Assembly (NCBI RefSeq): GCF_042788235.1
Contig: NZ_JBHZOL010000066.1
Location: 1 to 64,000 of the forward strand
DNA length: 64,000 nt
Reading direction: 5' to 3'
Source: Sphaerothrix epifaneia
Lineage (GTDB): Bacteria; Cyanobacteriota; Cyanobacteriia; Phormidesmidales; Phormidesmidaceae
The stretch's first letter is position 1; each line of letters starts with the position of its first letter. The notes beneath the pieces were generated by a model that saw nothing but the letters and a program-made list of their open reading frames with translations, ran no database searches and was not told where the DNA came from. Shown piece by piece: positions 62,636 to 64,000 of the stretch. The position numbers were made by a program, and so were the translations under genes.

Positions 62636-62705
62636 CTGTAGCCATTAGGCTTAAAAAGCTGCCGAAAGCTGCTAACCGATAAGCTTTGATTTTGCCGTTA
62701 GCTCT
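62636..62705 (-). repeat. Dispersed intergenic repeat, degenerate copy F
   Basis: GCTGTAGCCATTAGGC, AAAAAGCTGCCGAAAGCTGC, AAGCTTTGATTTTGCCGTTA and GCTC keep the family order with many changes. Directly downstream of pyk. Confidence 0.45.
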
Positions 62706-62780
62706 AATCACTTGCGCCAGCCGCTAGCCAGGTTGATTATCCTAACCAATTGCTGAAAAACCTCAACAACGGCTCATGGC

Positions 62781-63140
62781 CTATGACGGTGGAGGCTCAT
62801 AAGCCTCGTACTGGAGGTGAAATCGAGGATGCAAAAGACGCTTGACGGGCTGATTTTGATGCAGATGCTGCGCCACTATCTCAGCCACATCAGCCACCTT
62901 CACCCGACAATACCAGGTATCATCCGGCATAACCTTGACCGTGGGGCCTGAACCACATTGCCCCAAACACTGGCTGGGGCTGACAAAGATCGGCAGCTCA
63001 GTTTGAGCCTGAAACGCTGCCAGTACCTGATCGGAGTCGCTTCTTAAACAAGAGCGATTTTGACAGACTAAAACACAGCGGCGCTGAGGCAGAGAACGGG
63101 TAGCAGAGTCAGAAATTGGAGATACCCTCCTTGAGGTCAA
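62781..63140 (-). CDS. Thioredoxin-like [2Fe-2S] ferredoxin
   Basis: Up to 119 residues. The motif CVLVCQNRSCLRSDSDQVL, then VSPSQCLGQCGSGPTVKV, gives four cysteines spaced as in thioredoxin-like 2Fe-2S ferredoxins (also the NuoE/HoxE C-terminal domain), followed by WYCRVKVADVAEIVAQHL. It probably carries electrons or senses redox in the cytoplasm. The start is unusual: the only standard candidate is TTG 63140, but a perfect AAGGAGG lies inside that frame and points, with 9-nt spacing, to ATT at 63116; no ATG, GTG or TTG lies between this site and the conserved core. The gene follows the 2TM gene by 28 bp. Confidence 0.85.
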   Translation of the reverse strand: MTSRRVSPISDSATRSLPQRRCVLVCQNRSCLRSDSDQVLAAFQAQTELPIFVSPSQCLGQCGSGPTVKVMPDDTWYCRVKVADVAEIVAQHLHQNQPVKRLLHPRFHLQYEAYEPPPS

Positions 63141-63168
63141 GCGGTCATTTTTTCAGGATGAACCTCAA

Positions 63169-63636
63169 TTAGGCTCGCAGAAACCGATCGAGCAAATTAT
63201 TAAAAGACTGATGCAGGTGGCGGCGACGACGCCACTTTTGAAACTCAGCTTCGTATTTAAAGTTGCTAGGCCAGTAAGTTTGCCACGCATGGAGAGAGAG
63301 TCCTAAACCCCAGGCTAAAACGACATAGAGTGACCAGGAAAGGCCACCACTGGTGAGCAGGTTGAGCAGAATCAAAAAAACGTTGACCACCGTGTAGCGA
63401 ATGAGGTGGTGCTGAAACTTTTGCTGGCGATAGTGATTGAAGGTTCGCTGTTCGCTAATTTCACCTTTACGCTGTTGCCACTCTAGCTCAGCCGCTGCCA
63501 GCGTTGATTGGGCAATGCCAAGTTCGCCCGCGATTTCTACTAGCTGATCACGAGACAGTTCGCCCGCTTCGGTTTCTTTAGCGATCGCAATTTGCAAAAT
63601 TTGCTGGGCGTCCTCAGAGGGGTATAAAACATTCAT
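63169..63636 (-). CDS. 2TM-domain protein
   Basis: 155 residues. The N-terminal 60 residues are a helical domain (DAQQILQIAIAKETEAGELS, RDQLVEIAGELGIAQSTLAA) of the kind found before cyanobacterial 2TM domains. Then come two membrane helices (LIRYTVVNVFLILLNLLTSG and WSLYVVLAWGLGLSLHAWQTY) joined by a tight turn, and a basic C-terminus (KWRRRRHLHQSFNNLLDRFLR). No enzymatic motif. Such proteins are membrane-anchored with unknown roles. The ferredoxin gene lies 28 bp downstream and is probably co-transcribed. Confidence 0.8.
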   Translation of the reverse strand: MNVLYPSEDAQQILQIAIAKETEAGELSRDQLVEIAGELGIAQSTLAAAELEWQQRKGEISEQRTFNHYRQQKFQHHLIRYTVVNVFLILLNLLTSGGLSWSLYVVLAWGLGLSLHAWQTYWPSNFKYEAEFQKWRRRRHLHQSFNNLLDRFLRA

Positions 63637-63772
63637 GGCATCTCAACAGCTCAACGTTCTCTGACTCTCTTCTTTTGTTATAAAAGATATTTCAGGTGTC
63701 TGAACCCAAAAATAGGGAGGGAAATCCCGCCCAAATCGTGGGTAAATTCTAGAAGACTTCGTGTCGATGTGA

Positions 63773-64000
63773 ATGAATCTAACTGATTTAGCCTTTCAGC
63801 CAGCTTTAACCCAGGCTCAGCTTGTTCGATCTCGAGAGGTTTCTCCTTTAGAGCTAACCGAACTTTATCTAGACCGAATTGCCGCTTTAAATCCTCAGCT
63901 AGGCAGCTATTTTACCGTAATGGCTGACGCCGCGATCGCTGATGCCAAAGCCAAAACCGAACAGCTAACCCGCAGCCAACAGGCAGATTTACCCCTTTTC
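63773..64000 (+). CDS. Amidase-signature family protein, N-terminal fragment (runs off right edge)
   Basis: 76 codons from ATG 63773 to the window end: MNLTDLAFQPALTQAQLVRS, REVSPLELTELYLDRIAALN, PQLGSYFTVMADAAIADAKA. REVSPLELTE-YL-RI--LNP is the usual N-terminal helix of amidase-signature enzymes (GatA and relatives), where it precedes the Ser-Ser-Lys catalytic core that would lie outside the window. The ribosome binding site is weak. It could be GatA or another amidase; the visible part does not decide. Confidence 0.8.
   Translation, partial: MNLTDLAFQPALTQAQLVRSREVSPLELTELYLDRIAALNPQLGSYFTVMADAAIADAKAKTEQLTRSQQADLPLF

Overview
The window is chromosomal DNA of a cyanobacterium. Direct signs are the dense HIP1 octamers (GCGATCGC), the split RNA polymerase genes rpoC1 and rpoC2, a phycobilisome linker with a bilin lyase, a TLP40/CYP38-type lumenal cyclophilin, and the gene order hisD / rpsT-tatD-rpoB-rpoC1-rpoC2. 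The long secreted adhesin, CHAT proteins and dispersed intergenic repeats would suit a filamentous Leptolyngbya-like organism, but that placement is inference. I saw no tRNA, rRNA, CRISPR array, transposase or prophage.

Layout. 1-6.9 kb (minus strand): the N-terminal part of a two-partner-secretion haemagglutinin-like adhesin with 61-residue repeats, an exported TPR-CHAT protein and an exported TPR protein. 7.1-10.5 kb (minus): a probable operon of a membrane protein, mobA, a CpcS/CpeS bilin lyase, an HExxH protein and a CpcL-type rod linker with a C-terminal membrane anchor. 10.9-19 kb: a membrane protein, an aminotransferase, a 27-residue membrane ORF, an unusual cNMP-binding / pseudo-AAA / membrane iron-sulfur fusion, mscL, a lipoprotein and selO. 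19-27 kb: ftsH, a rhodanese, a PAS-adenylate cyclase, purD, a Uma2 nuclease remnant and a metallophosphoesterase. 27-32.5 kb: a peptide-type binding lipoprotein, hslO, an SRPBCC-like protein, a universal stress protein and hisD. 32.7-43.6 kb: ribosomal and RNA polymerase genes ending at a strong terminator that lies inside the coding end of a convergent glycosyltransferase. 43.6-47.1 kb: that glycosyltransferase, then a MerR regulator divergent from a Tat-exported multicopper oxidase, with a MerR-type 20-bp-spacer promoter between them. 47.1-56 kb: accB, efp, cyclophilin, exported glycerophosphodiesterase, argG and two uncharacterised proteins. 56-64 kb: an alpha/beta hydrolase, a three-gene glycan cluster (GT2, toroid-type protein, YbhN-type membrane protein), pyruvate kinase, a thioredoxin-like 2Fe-2S ferredoxin, a 2TM protein and the start of an amidase.

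Most of the window is housekeeping DNA. The points most worth following are: the 12.9-15.4 kb fusion, whose AAA+ module resembles sigma-54 activators but has lost Walker A and B residues and the GAFTGA loop; the MerR/multicopper-oxidase locus, where two tandem dispersed repeats sit between the predicted promoter and the gene; a family of about nine intergenic dispersed repeats; the secreted adhesin/CHAT/TPR cluster; the glycan cluster at 57.2-60.7 kb; and a ferredoxin gene whose only good ribosome binding site points at an ATT codon. No computation or database search was run. Family calls come from reading motifs in the translated sequence.
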